From: Heliobacterium mobile
GTDB taxonomy: Bacteria; Bacillota; Desulfitobacteriia; Heliobacteriales; Heliobacteriaceae
Direction: 5' to 3'
NCBI RefSeq assembly: GCF_009720735.1
Contig: NZ_WNKU01000001.1
Coordinates: 1 to 64,000, forward strand
Length of the DNA stretch: 64,000 nt
Shown one piece after another: positions 53,131 through 61,926 of the stretch; the first letter of the stretch is position 1, and each line of letters starts with the position of its first letter. The notes beneath the pieces were generated by a model that was given only the letters and a program-made list of their open reading frames with translations, searched no databases and was not told the DNA's origin. Made by a program: the position numbers and the translations under genes.

Positions 53131-54093
53131 ATGAAAGAGGTGTTATCGACAACGACCGCAGAACGATTGCAAAAAGTGCTGGCTGCTCACGGTTTAGCCT
53201 CTCGGCGGGAAGCGGAAGACTGGATCCGGGCAGGCCGGGTGCAAGTCAATGGTACCGTCGTCACGGAGTTAGGCCTTCGTGTGGAAGAGGGCAAAGATGT
53301 GATTCAAGTGGATGGAAAGCCCCTGACCGTTCGGGAGCGGCACCAATATTTTCTCTTGTATAAACCGAGGGGTTTCGTGACGACCCGGAAAGATCCTGAG
53401 GGCCGGCCGACCGTCATCGACTTGTTAAAAGATGTTCCTGCCCGCATTTATCCGGTGGGGCGGCTGGATCAGGATACAGAGGGACTGCTCTTATTGACGA
53501 ACGACGGAGAGTTGGCTTATCGGCTGACTCATCCGAAGTACGGTGTGGAAAAGACCTATCATGCCCGGATGCGGGGGAACGTTCCCGATCCGGTGATCAA
53601 AGCCTTTGCCGAAGGGGTTATGTTAGAAGATGGTTTGACGGCACCGGCGAAGGTGAAGGTGCTCGATCGGGAGGGTGGCGCCACCTGGATCGAACTGACC
53701 ATCCATGAAGGACGGAACCGGCAAGTCCGGCGCATGGGAGACGCCGTCGGTTATCCGGTTGTTCACTTGACTCGTGTTTCTTTTGGTCCCTTGACGATCA
53801 GCGGGCTGAAGCCCGGTGCCTACCGCCCGTTGAAACCGCAGGAAGTACGGGCACTGCAAGGGGCAGCCGGAATCGCAAAAGGGAACAAAAAGCAAGCAGA
53901 AATCAAAAGAAAAGAAGCGATAAAAGCGCCGGGAAAAGCGGCTGAAAAAAATAAGCTTTCCAAACCTGCCGGGCCTGCTGCAAAGGGTCTGAGTTCAGTT
54001 CCGGGCAGGAAAATGGACGGAGGGAATGAAGGTGACAAGACCGGTTTTGGAAAAAGGCCTCATTCAGGTGTACACAGGAAACGCAAAGGGTAA
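53131..54093 (+). CDS. rluB: 23S rRNA pseudouridine synthase (RluB/RsuA family)
   Basis: 320 aa. S4 RNA-binding domain (about 10-70: RLQKVLAAHGLASRREAEDWI), catalytic domain with KPRGFVTT, the active Asp in YPVGRLDQDTEGLLLLTNDG (about residue 114) and EGRNRQVRRMGDAVGYPVVHL. Makes pseudouridine in 23S rRNA, probably at the RluB position. A Lys/Ala/Gly-rich tail of about 70 residues follows the domain. The last 62 bases overlap cobO in another frame. ATG start with GGTAGAG at 6-7 bases. Confidence 0.93.
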   Translation: MKEVLSTTTAERLQKVLAAHGLASRREAEDWIRAGRVQVNGTVVTELGLRVEEGKDVIQVDGKPLTVRERHQYFLLYKPRGFVTTRKDPEGRPTVIDLLKDVPARIYPVGRLDQDTEGLLLLTNDGELAYRLTHPKYGVEKTYHARMRGNVPDPVIKAFAEGVMLEDGLTAPAKVKVLDREGGATWIELTIHEGRNRQVRRMGDAVGYPVVHLTRVSFGPLTISGLKPGAYRPLKPQEVRALQGAAGIAKGNKKQAEIKRKEAIKAPGKAAEKNKLSKPAGPAAKGLSSVPGRKMDGGNEGDKTGFGKRPHSGVHRKRKG

Positions 54094-54628
54094 AACAACG
54101 GCTTCCCTCGGCTTAGCCTTACGGGCTATCGGGCATGGGTTTAAGGTGTTTATCGTTCAATTTATGAAGGGCAGTTCCTATTACGGTGAACTGGCTACGA
54201 TCCAGCGTCTGTCCCCCGATATCCAGTTGGCCCAGTACGGACGCAATTGCACCCATGATCCCCTCATCCGCCAAGGAGAAATGCAGTGCGTCGGTTGCGG
54301 CCATTGCTTCGTGCGCAAAGGGGCAGCCACCGAGCAAGACAAAAAGATGGCAGCCATGGCTCTCGAAAAATCGCGGCAAGTCATCACGAGCGCTGACTAT
54401 GATCTGGTCATCCTTGATGAACTATCGAACGCGCTATACTTCGAACTGGTGACGATTGAGCAAGCATTGGAACTTCTCGATCTCAAACCGGAAAAGGTAG
54501 AACTGATCGTCACCGGCCGCAATGTGCCGCCGGAAATCGTAGAACGGGCCCACTTGGTCACCGAAATGAAGGAGATTAAGCACCCCTACCAAATCGGTGT
54601 CGCCAGCCGGAGAGGCATTGAATACTGA
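54032..54628 (+). CDS. cobO: cob(I)yrinic acid a,c-diamide adenosyltransferase
   Basis: 198 aa, CobA/CobO/BtuR type. Attaches the 5'-deoxyadenosyl group of ATP to cobalt(I) corrinoids. P-loop region YTGNAKGKTTASLGLALRA, FIVQFMKG, DYDLVILDELSNAL and VELIVTGRNVPPEIVE are characteristic. MQCVGCGHCF, with three Cys, is an insert found in Clostridial members. GTG 54032 is chosen because GGAGGG lies 7 bases upstream; ATG 54026 is nearly touching it. Followed by cobT with an overlap of 32 bases. Confidence 0.94.
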   Translation: MTRPVLEKGLIQVYTGNAKGKTTASLGLALRAIGHGFKVFIVQFMKGSSYYGELATIQRLSPDIQLAQYGRNCTHDPLIRQGEMQCVGCGHCFVRKGAATEQDKKMAAMALEKSRQVITSADYDLVILDELSNALYFELVTIEQALELLDLKPEKVELIVTGRNVPPEIVERAHLVTEMKEIKHPYQIGVASRRGIEY

Positions 54629-55721
54629 TCCCATCGGTCCTCTGGACCAAGAGGCCATGGAAGCGGCCCAGCGGCGCTGGGATGGTTTGATCAAGCCGTC
54701 CAGAGGGCTGGGGTCTTTAGAGAGTTTTGTGGTCCACTTGGCGGGGATAACGAGCCAGGAAGTTCCTTGCTTAAATCGCCGCCGGGTGCTGATCATGGTA
54801 GCTGAGCACGGCGTTGCCGAAGAAGGGGTCAGTGCCTATCCCGAAGGGATGACCCGGTCTATCGTGGAAGCCTTTTTACACGGCCAGTCTGGTACATCCG
54901 TATTGGGGCGGGAAACAGCCACCGAAGTTTATTTGATCGATGTGGGCCTGAAGGAAAACTGTCATCGCGATTGCCACGCTGCTGGAACGACTGTTCCCGG
55001 TTACCAACTGGGAAAAGCGGCGGCCCAATGGATCTCTTTGAAGATTGCAGCGGGGACGAAGAATTTTCTCAAAGGCCGGGCCATGAAGCGGGAAGAGGTC
55101 CTTTTAGCCCTACAAACAGGGGCGAACCTGGTGAGACAGGCGGCAGAAGAAGGGGTCCAAGCCTTAGCACTGGGGGAAATCGGTATCGGCAACACCACCT
55201 CCTGCAGCGCTATCACAGCGGCTTTGTTGCAATTGCCTCCCGAAGAGGTCGTTGGGCACGGTTCCGGCGTCTCCGACAACGCTATGGAGCGAAAAAGGCG
55301 CGTCGTCGCGCAGGCCTTGTGTCGGCACGATCCCCCGACCGGTGATGCGGTGGAAGTCCTGTCGATGGTGGGAGGATTAGAGATCGCTGCCCTGACCGGT
55401 GCGATTTTAGAAGCGGCTCGCCTGCGCCTTCCAGCTATATTAGATGGTTTTGTCACCTGTACGGCTGCCTTGTGCGCTTTTTTTCTCGATCCCGGCATTC
55501 GTGATTATCTGTTGCTCAGCCACTGGTCGAAAGAAAGGGGCCAGCAGAAGATCGTCGACTTTCTGCAACTCAAGCCGCTCCTCGCCTTTGATCTGCAGTA
55601 CGGAGAAGGGGTGGGTGCGGTACTGGCCCTTCACCAGGCTTATCTGGCTACCTGTGTGCTACGCGATATGGGGAAATGGCCGAAAAAAAGGAATAATGAT
55701 CCTTCGCCTCGAATATTGTAG
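54597..55721 (+). CDS. cobT: nicotinate-nucleotide-dimethylbenzimidazole phosphoribosyltransferase
   Basis: 374 aa, slightly longer than the usual 350. Makes alpha-ribazole phosphate for the lower ligand of cobalamin. Seen: DGLIKPSRGLGSLE, VAEHGVAEEGVSAYP, LGEIGIGNTTSCSA, GHGSGVSDN and YGEGVGAVLALH with the catalytic Glu. A C-terminal basic tail KKRNNDPSPRIL is extra. The start is uncertain: GTG 54597 inside cobO, or TTG 54618 close to GGAGAGG. It makes the window's second cobalamin step together with cobO. Confidence 0.93.
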   Translation: MSPAGEALNTDPIGPLDQEAMEAAQRRWDGLIKPSRGLGSLESFVVHLAGITSQEVPCLNRRRVLIMVAEHGVAEEGVSAYPEGMTRSIVEAFLHGQSGTSVLGRETATEVYLIDVGLKENCHRDCHAAGTTVPGYQLGKAAAQWISLKIAAGTKNFLKGRAMKREEVLLALQTGANLVRQAAEEGVQALALGEIGIGNTTSCSAITAALLQLPPEEVVGHGSGVSDNAMERKRRVVAQALCRHDPPTGDAVEVLSMVGGLEIAALTGAILEAARLRLPAILDGFVTCTAALCAFFLDPGIRDYLLLSHWSKERGQQKIVDFLQLKPLLAFDLQYGEGVGAVLALHQAYLATCVLRDMGKWPKKRNNDPSPRIL

Positions 55722-55752
55722 AAAATCCTGCTGGAGGTTGGAGGAGACAACG

Positions 55753-56217
55753 TTGGGGAACGGACTAATGGGAGACGATTGGAGACGCTCGGCCATCCGG
55801 GCTCGAGTCCGTCTAGATTTTCGCACTCCCTTTCGAAAAAATAGACTTTTTTTTGGTTCACCGGATCTGGAGAAACAGGCCGAAGAAATTCGTGATCAGT
55901 ATGTATCCCTGCTTCGCAATGTGCCCATTCAAGGGATCCAGGTGGAAGATATCGATCTAGGCGCCGATGTATACGTGTTACTAGATGAGGAAACAGGCCG
56001 GGAAGTGGCCTTTGCACCGGTGATTTTGACGGTCGGTGCGGACAGCCTTGAAGATTTAACGCGCTTTTCCATGCGTGAAGAATTTCGTAAAGTGGAAATA
56101 CTGGAACCGGACCAACTCTTTTTGCATCCTTTTGAAGTGGAACGGTTTATTTATCGAATCAATGAGGAACAGCGTCGCATTCAACAGCAGTTGGAACGGC
56201 GCATGACGGCACGGTAA
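55753..56217 (+). CDS. hypothetical protein (154 aa)
   Basis: TTG start with GGAGGAG 6 bases upstream (ATG 55768 is an alternative). Soluble, with RDQYVSLLRNVPIQGIQVEDIDLGADVYVLLDEETGREVAFAPVILTVGADSLEDL and a helical Gln/Arg-rich C-terminus. The strand-rich middle could be a small alpha/beta domain. I do not recognise a family. It lies 31 bases after cobT and 26 before the flavoprotein, so it is probably in the same operon. Confidence 0.72.
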   Translation: MGNGLMGDDWRRSAIRARVRLDFRTPFRKNRLFFGSPDLEKQAEEIRDQYVSLLRNVPIQGIQVEDIDLGADVYVLLDEETGREVAFAPVILTVGADSLEDLTRFSMREEFRKVEILEPDQLFLHPFEVERFIYRINEEQRRIQQQLERRMTAR

Positions 56218-56243
56218 TAAGGAACAACCCTGGTAATTGGAGT

Positions 56244-57545
56244 GTGACGATCCTGGACAAGTCGCGGATCATTGTTGTTGGGGGAGGGGCTGCCGGGTTG
56301 ACGGCAGCCATCATGGGGGCCAGAGCCGGGGCTCCCGTTTTGCTTTTGGAGAAAAAAGATCAGCTTGGCAGAAAGCTGATGATCACCGGCAAGGGACGCT
56401 GCAATGTGACGAACGCCGCCAATGATGTGGAAGAGATCATCGCCAATCTCCCCGGCAACGGCCGTTTCCTCTATGGCGCCTTGCGAGCATTTGACCACCG
56501 GCAGACGATGCGTTTTTTTGAAGAGGAACTGAGGCTGCCGCTGAAGGTGGAGCGGGGCAATCGGGTCTTTCCCGAAAGTGACCGGGCCGCCGATGTGGTT
56601 GACGCCATGGCCCGGGAGATGAAACGGCTCAAGGTGGATGTGCAGACCGGTGTTTCTGTTACTGCCGTCGAGCTGGATGAGGACGGACAGGTGGCAGGGG
56701 TACGGACGGGACAGGGAACGAAGATTCCCGGCCGGGCCGTCATCATCGCCACCGGGGGAAGCACCTACCCGGGGACAGGGAGCACCGGTGACGGCTACCG
56801 GATGGCTGCTGATTTGGGCCTTCATGTGACGACGCTTCGACCTTCTTTGGTTCCCTTGATCGCCCAGGAAGATTGGGTAAAGGAGCTGCAAGGGCTGGCG
56901 CTCAAAAATGTCCGGGTGACCTTGTGGGATCCGAGAGGGAAGAAACTAGGCGAAGAGTTTGGGGAAATGCTGTTCACCCACTTTGGCCTCTCCGGCCCGA
57001 TTGTGTTAAGCTTGAGTAAAAAAGCGACCAATTACTGGGAGAAAAGCGGCAAAGAGCGAGAGCCCCTGACCATAAAAATCAACTTAAAGCCGGCATTGAC
57101 GCCGGAACAGTTGGACGCACGGATTCAGCGGGATTTTCATGAGTACCTGCGGAAGCAATATAAAAATGCCTTGGGAGACTTGCTGCCGAAATCGTTGATC
57201 CCGGTGGTGATCCGGCTTTCCAAAATCGATGAGGATAAGTTTGTCCACCAGATCACCCGCCAGGAACGGCATCAGCTGCTGGAGACGCTCACAGGTATGA
57301 CTGTCACCGTCATCGGTCATCGTCCCATGAGTGAGGCGATCGTAACAGCTGGCGGTGTTGACATCAAGGAAATCGACCCGAAGACGATGGCAAGTAAACG
57401 GGTGCCCGGTCTCTTTTTTGCCGGCGAAGTGGTCGATGTAGACGGCTATACAGGCGGATTTAACTTACAAGCGGCTTGGTCCATGGGGTATGTGGCTGGG
57501 CGGGCCGCTGCAAAACTTGTCAATCTGCCGGCAGGAGGGGTATAA
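56244..57545 (+). CDS. BaiN/HI0933-family NAD(P)/FAD-dependent oxidoreductase
   Basis: 433 aa. FAD-binding GGGAAGLTAAIMGARAGAPVLLLEK at the N-terminus, then the family signature LGRKLMITGKGRCNVTNAAND, IIATGGSTYPGTGSTGDGY, FTHFGLSGP and FFAGEVVDVDGYTGGFNLQAAWSMGYVAG. Members include RdsA/BaiN-like flavoproteins; the physiological substrate is usually unknown. GTG start with GGAG close upstream. Its stop overlaps the HutP-family start by one base. Confidence 0.94.
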   Translation: MTILDKSRIIVVGGGAAGLTAAIMGARAGAPVLLLEKKDQLGRKLMITGKGRCNVTNAANDVEEIIANLPGNGRFLYGALRAFDHRQTMRFFEEELRLPLKVERGNRVFPESDRAADVVDAMAREMKRLKVDVQTGVSVTAVELDEDGQVAGVRTGQGTKIPGRAVIIATGGSTYPGTGSTGDGYRMAADLGLHVTTLRPSLVPLIAQEDWVKELQGLALKNVRVTLWDPRGKKLGEEFGEMLFTHFGLSGPIVLSLSKKATNYWEKSGKEREPLTIKINLKPALTPEQLDARIQRDFHEYLRKQYKNALGDLLPKSLIPVVIRLSKIDEDKFVHQITRQERHQLLETLTGMTVTVIGHRPMSEAIVTAGGVDIKEIDPKTMASKRVPGLFFAGEVVDVDGYTGGFNLQAAWSMGYVAGRAAAKLVNLPAGGV

Positions 57546-58009
57546 TGAGCATGCCCGAAGGAACACAAGGTAGGACGGGAGGACGGAGCATGGGAGGCAA
57601 TCCGGGAAGCAAACGGGTGGCCGCTGCTGCACTGCGACTGGCCATGAGCGAAAGCCGCGAAGATGAGCATGAACTACGCCGGATGTTTTTACAAGAAGGG
57701 ATCCGGACCGCTGCTGTAGACTACGGCGGGGAATTCGTTCCAGCCGTGAAGAAGATCATCGAGCGGGCTGTCGTGGCTGCCAAGCGGGAAGGGGTCATCC
57801 GGGAGAGCCATCCGGAAGAGGGCGCCGTAGCCGGCGCTACCCATGAAGCCATGATGCAGATCATGCCGAAAGCGGTAGGACTGAATATCGGCGGGAAAGT
57901 GGGCATCGCTCGCTACCAGGACCATATCAGTGTGGCTATTTTCTTCGGTATCGGTTTGCTCCATCTTGATGAAGTGGCCGTAGGTATGGGTCACCGGGCA
58001 GCTTTATAA
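57545..58009 (+). CDS. HutP-family protein
   Basis: 154 aa, close to Bacillus HutP (148 aa). RVAAAALRLAMSESREDEHELRRMFLQEGIRT, VVAAKREGVIRE, HEAMMQIMPKAVGLNIGGKVGIAR and HISVAIFFGIGLLHLDEVAVGMGHR fit the HutP fold. HutP is a histidine- and Mg2+-dependent RNA-binding antiterminator of histidine-use operons. No histidine-use gene is near, so its RNA target is unknown. GGAGGGG lies 4 bases before the ATG. Translationally coupled to the flavoprotein upstream and followed by aroH. Confidence 0.85.
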   Translation: MSMPEGTQGRTGGRSMGGNPGSKRVAAAALRLAMSESREDEHELRRMFLQEGIRTAAVDYGGEFVPAVKKIIERAVVAAKREGVIRESHPEEGAVAGATHEAMMQIMPKAVGLNIGGKVGIARYQDHISVAIFFGIGLLHLDEVAVGMGHRAAL

Positions 58010-58037
58010 GTGTAGAATAGTAGGGAGGTAGGGCCAT

Positions 58038-58418
58038 TTGACGGTGAACTATGTACGGGGGTTGCGTGGCGCCGTTACGGTGGAAGAGAACAACCGTGAA
58101 GCCATCGGTCAGGCGACACGGGAATTGTTGACGGAGTTGCTCGATGCGAATGAACTGCAGTTGGATGATATCGCTTCAGCGTTTTTTACGGTGACTCCGG
58201 ATTTGAATGAGGGCTTTCCCGCCTATACAGCTCGCGAGATGGGTTGGCACCAGGTGCCTTTGATGTGCGCACGGGAAATCGACGTTCCCGGTGCTCTCCC
58301 GCGCTGTGTTCGTGTGCTGCTGCATATCAACACGTCGAAAGGGCAAGAAGATATGGTCCATGTCTATCTGGGGGGAGCGGCCAAACTGCGTCCCGATCTC
58401 AACCGGAAAGACGGTTAG
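58038..58418 (+). CDS. aroH: chorismate mutase AroH
   Basis: 126 aa, monofunctional AroH fold. [15 protein letters not shown] holds the first active-site Arg, [21 protein letters not shown] holds the Glu and second Arg, and [16 protein letters not shown] the Tyr. Converts chorismate to prephenate for Phe/Tyr synthesis. TTG start with GGGAGG upstream. No other aromatic gene is in the window. The last gene before the terminator at 58456. Confidence 0.95.
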   Translation: MTVNYVRGLRGAVTVEENNREAIGQATRELLTELLDANELQLDDIASAFFTVTPDLNEGFPAYTAREMGWHQVPLMCAREIDVPGALPRCVRVLLHINTSKGQEDMVHVYLGGAAKLRPDLNRKDG

Positions 58419-58455
58419 GATAAACAGAACATAAGCAACGTAATGAAGCTATAGT

Positions 58456-58492
58456 AAAGCCGCTATGTCCTTGATGACTGGCGGTTTTATTT
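58456..58492 (+). terminator. intrinsic terminator (imperfect)
   Basis: AAGCCGC pairs with GCGGTTTT through an imperfect stem, followed by TTTTATTTTG, after aroH. The remaining gap to 58639 shows nothing further. Confidence 0.55.
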
Positions 58493-58638
58493 TGTTCTTT
58501 GTCATTTGTCGATAATTACAACAAAAATCATGCTTTGAAAAAGGATCTCCTACCTCCCGTAGCGAAGAGTACCCTCAACGAATAAAAGGAATATTGAGCC
58601 TTAGAATAGGATTTGTTGATTACAGGGAGGCCCTTGTG

Positions 58639-60648
58639 ATGAATCTACAAGGCGGGGGAAAAGAAAATCACACCGGTTTTCCATTCGGCATCGATGAAAT
58701 ACTGCCTTTCTTCGATATTTCGCCGGAACTGTTTTGCATCACCGGTTTTGACGGTTATTTTGCCTATCTTAACTCCGCCTGGGAGAGGATATTCGGGTTT
58801 TCCAAAGAGGAACTCTTTGCAGCTCCTTATGTAACGTTCATTCACCCAGAAGATTTGGAACGGACCGAGCAGGCGATGGCATCGCTTGTCCCTGGTGTCA
58901 AGACGGTATCTTTTAAAAACCGGCTGCGCTGCAAAAACGGCACTTTTAAGCATATACTGTGGAACTCGGCACTGGTCACTGAAAAGGGTCACATTTATGC
59001 CGTCGGGCACGATATGACCGCCGATGGGCAAGTCGAAGCAGGGATCGCAGTGGAAGAGAGCAATGCCTTCGAGGTGGAACTTCAAGAAGCAAAAGAAGCG
59101 GCAAACCGTGCCAAAAGTGAGTTTCTCGCTACCATCAGCCACGAGATACGTACGCCTATCAACGGGATTTTGGGTATGACCGAGCTGCTGTTAGAATCGG
59201 AGCTTCCCCCAGAACAGCGGGAATATGCTAAAACCGTCTGTGAATCCGCCTATTTGTTGCTGAACATCATCAATGACGTATTAGATTTTTCAAAAATCGA
59301 GGCGGGAAAAATGCAATTGGAAACCAGCGATATGCTCCTGGCTCCTATAGTCGAAGAAATGGTTCGTTTTTTTGAAGCCAAAGCGAAAGATAAAGGACTT
59401 TCCCTTCAGGTAAGTCTAGACGATAAAGTCAACCGCCTCATGCGCGGTGATCCGGTCCGACTGCGCCAGGTATTGTTTAACTTGGTCAGCAACGCTGTCA
59501 AATTTACGGAAAAAGGAAAAGTCATCATCCGCGTTCTCGTGGAGAGGGAAGAGGACGATAGGGTCATGATTCGTTTTGAAGTGTCTGATACGGGGATCGG
59601 CATGTCTGAGGAAGCATGCCGGCGATTGTTCGAACCCTTCGAACAGGCTGACAACTCGACGACCCGCAAGTATGGCGGAACCGGATTGGGCTTGTCTATC
59701 TCCAAAGCGCTGATCGAAATGATGGGCGGACAAATGGGAGTGATCAGTCAAGAAGGAGACGGTTCGATTTTCTGGTTTATCGTGCCCTTTGCTCGATCCC
59801 TTGCCCCCGTAGAGGGTACCGAATACGCTGTGACCTCTATTAATCCCTCAGAATCAGATCGGGTTGCTGCCGATGAAGCCCTGCCTGCTGTCAAAACGGA
59901 AAAACCGATTCTCCTGGTCGAAGATAATTCGGTCAACCGGAAACTGGTGTTGTTACAGCTAAAAAAGCTAGGCCTTACCGCCCATGCTATCGTCAACGGA
60001 TGGGAAGCTGTTGAGGCTTTTCATCATCAGCCTTTCAGCCTGATCTTGATGGACTGCCAGATGCCTGTCATGGATGGCTACGAAGCAACACAGGCGATTC
60101 GTCGGTCCGAAGCGAGAAAAGGCGGTCATATCCCGATCATCGCCATGACTGCCTATGCCATGCAAGGCGATCGGGAACGGTGCCTCAAGGCCGGTATGGA
60201 TGACTATTTAAGTAAACCTTTTGTGATTCAAACACTTCGTGAAGTGTTGGAACGGTGGTTACCGATGAAGCGTGACGAAGAATCCGGTGTGATTGATACA
60301 GGGTTGTTGGAAAGCCTCCGCGATCTGCAGGAGGAAGGAGAACCGGATATCGTGGCCGATGTCATCGATATCTTTTTACGGGATACCCCTGAAAAAATTC
60401 AAGCTTTGCATGAAGCGGCTCAACAGCAAGATATACGGGTCCTGACCAACTTGGCCCACAGTATCAAATCGAGCAGCGCTGGTATCGGCGCTGTTGGACT
60501 CTCTGCCTGCAGTAAAGAGCTGGAACTCATGGGACGTCAGGGGCAATTGGACGGTGCCCATGAGAAGGTTGCTCGTATAGAGGCGGAATATATCAAGGCG
60601 AGGAAAGCTTTAGAAAAGATAAGTACGAATGCGTTCCCTCAAAAATAA
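58639..60648 (+). CDS. hybrid histidine kinase: PAS, HisKA, HATPase, receiver, HPt
   Basis: 669 aa, no transmembrane helix. PAS (about 20-130: [27 protein letters not shown]), HisKA with [19 protein letters not shown] (His168), HATPase with [33 protein letters not shown], a receiver with [28 protein letters not shown] (phospho-Asp) and YLSKPF, then an HPt domain with [17 protein letters not shown] (phospho-His). A full phosphorelay in one chain, but without DNA-binding output. ATG 58639 is chosen for GGGAGG 8 bases upstream. Followed by the B12-binding protein and a second hybrid kinase in the same direction. Confidence 0.94.
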   Translation: MNLQGGGKENHTGFPFGIDEILPFFDISPELFCITGFDGYFAYLNSAWERIFGFSKEELFAAPYVTFIHPEDLERTEQAMASLVPGVKTVSFKNRLRCKNGTFKHILWNSALVTEKGHIYAVGHDMTADGQVEAGIAVEESNAFEVELQEAKEAANRAKSEFLATISHEIRTPINGILGMTELLLESELPPEQREYAKTVCESAYLLLNIINDVLDFSKIEAGKMQLETSDMLLAPIVEEMVRFFEAKAKDKGLSLQVSLDDKVNRLMRGDPVRLRQVLFNLVSNAVKFTEKGKVIIRVLVEREEDDRVMIRFEVSDTGIGMSEEACRRLFEPFEQADNSTTRKYGGTGLGLSISKALIEMMGGQMGVISQEGDGSIFWFIVPFARSLAPVEGTEYAVTSINPSESDRVAADEALPAVKTEKPILLVEDNSVNRKLVLLQLKKLGLTAHAIVNGWEAVEAFHHQPFSLILMDCQMPVMDGYEATQAIRRSEARKGGHIPIIAMTAYAMQGDRERCLKAGMDDYLSKPFVIQTLREVLERWLPMKRDEESGVIDTGLLESLRDLQEEGEPDIVADVIDIFLRDTPEKIQALHEAAQQQDIRVLTNLAHSIKSSSAGIGAVGLSACSKELELMGRQGQLDGAHEKVARIEAEYIKARKALEKISTNAFPQK

Positions 60649-60826
60649 TCGAAATCATATTTACATTTAATATATTGTGGAAGATATTCGTAAAAAATGT
60701 ACTGCTTTTATCAGGGTTTGCAGGATTCCCTGTTAGAACGAGGAATATTGATCAAAAGAAAACGAGTGCGCATGATGGCTTTGCTTCGAACTCGGCGATT
60801 TGATGGGTCAATGAAAGGAGAAGTTC

Positions 60827-61888
60827 ATGGGAAACGACTATTATCAAGTCAGCCGGAAAATGGAAGATCAAATTGCAGCACTATCGGAAGCTGTTTTTGG
60901 GCGTCAATGTAAGGACCAGACAGAGTTGACTAACCGGTTTCAGTCGATCGGACGCTCTCGAGCGCTCCAAGATATGCAAGCGCAGTTGTCTTTCTTAGCG
61001 GAAGCAGTCGCTACGGAGAGGCCCTCTTTATTTACCGATTATGTGGCGTGGCTCAAGACGATGCTTCTGGAAAGAGGTATACCCATATCCGATGTGGTGA
61101 ATAACCTCACTTATAACCGAGAAGTACTTCAGAATATGCTTCCTCCCGAAATCCACAGCGTCGCTTGTGCCTATGTGGATATGGGCATTCACATCCTCGA
61201 TGGCTCGCCGGAAGAGCCGCCCACATTTTTGCATGTTCAAGCGCCTTTGGCGGACTTGAGCCGTCAATATCTCGAAGCGCTCTTACGGGCCGAGAGACAT
61301 GAGGCGAGTCGCTTGATCATGGACGCTGTTCAATCAGGCATCGCTGTCCGGGATATTTATTTGCATGTCTTTCAACGTTCCCAATATGAGATCGGCCGTC
61401 TTTGGCAGATGAATCGCATCAACGTGGCCCAGGAGCACTACTGTTCGGCGGCAACGCAGACGATCATGGCCCAGTTGTATCCCTACATTTTTTCGGGAAA
61501 AAAGAACGGCTATCGGCTGGTGGCAACCTGTGTGAGCGGTGAGCTGCATGAAATCGGTATCCGCATGATTACGGATTTGTTAGAGATGGACGGATGGGAT
61601 ACTTATTTCCTCGGTGCCAGCACACCAGCAGACAACATCCTGCAGGCATTGGAGGAACAGGCGGCCCATGTGCTCGCTGTGTCTGCAACGATGACGTTCC
61701 ACGTTCGGATGGTCGCCGAATTGATTCAAAAGGTTCGTTCCTCCGAATTGGGTAAAACGCTGAAAATTATGGTCGGTGGATACCCCTTTAATGTGGAACC
61801 GGAGTTGTGGCAAAAGGTAGGCGCCGATGCCTTTGCCCGGGATGCGAAAGAGGCGGTTAGCGTCGCCAAAGGCTTGGTAACAGCGTAA
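60827..61888 (+). CDS. stand-alone B12-binding protein with CarH-type photosensor motif
   Basis: 353 aa. Residues about 1-130 are helical and of unknown type. Residues about 140-215 form the helical B12-binding cap, and 228-350 the Rossmann B12-binding domain. Trp193, Val200, Glu203 and His204 have exactly the spacing of the CarH photoreceptor residues W131, V138, E141 and H142 (W-x9-E-H), which cap the adenosyl group. The lower-ligand motif reads ELHEIG with His241 (D-x-H-x2-G, Asp replaced by Glu). There is no DNA-binding domain. AAAGGAG precedes the ATG. Located between two hybrid kinases, 38 bases before the second. Confidence 0.92.
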   Translation: MGNDYYQVSRKMEDQIAALSEAVFGRQCKDQTELTNRFQSIGRSRALQDMQAQLSFLAEAVATERPSLFTDYVAWLKTMLLERGIPISDVVNNLTYNREVLQNMLPPEIHSVACAYVDMGIHILDGSPEEPPTFLHVQAPLADLSRQYLEALLRAERHEASRLIMDAVQSGIAVRDIYLHVFQRSQYEIGRLWQMNRINVAQEHYCSAATQTIMAQLYPYIFSGKKNGYRLVATCVSGELHEIGIRMITDLLEMDGWDTYFLGASTPADNILQALEEQAAHVLAVSATMTFHVRMVAELIQKVRSSELGKTLKIMVGGYPFNVEPELWQKVGADAFARDAKEAVSVAKGLVTA

Positions 61889-61926
61889 ACAAGAATTGTC
61901 CTCCTTGGTAGAGGGAGTGGCCGGAA

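Noticed and set aside
55444-55752. N-terminal extension of the 154-aa gene into cobT
   Set aside because: The extension is an out-of-frame reading of cobT; the TTG at 55753 has a strong ribosome binding site.
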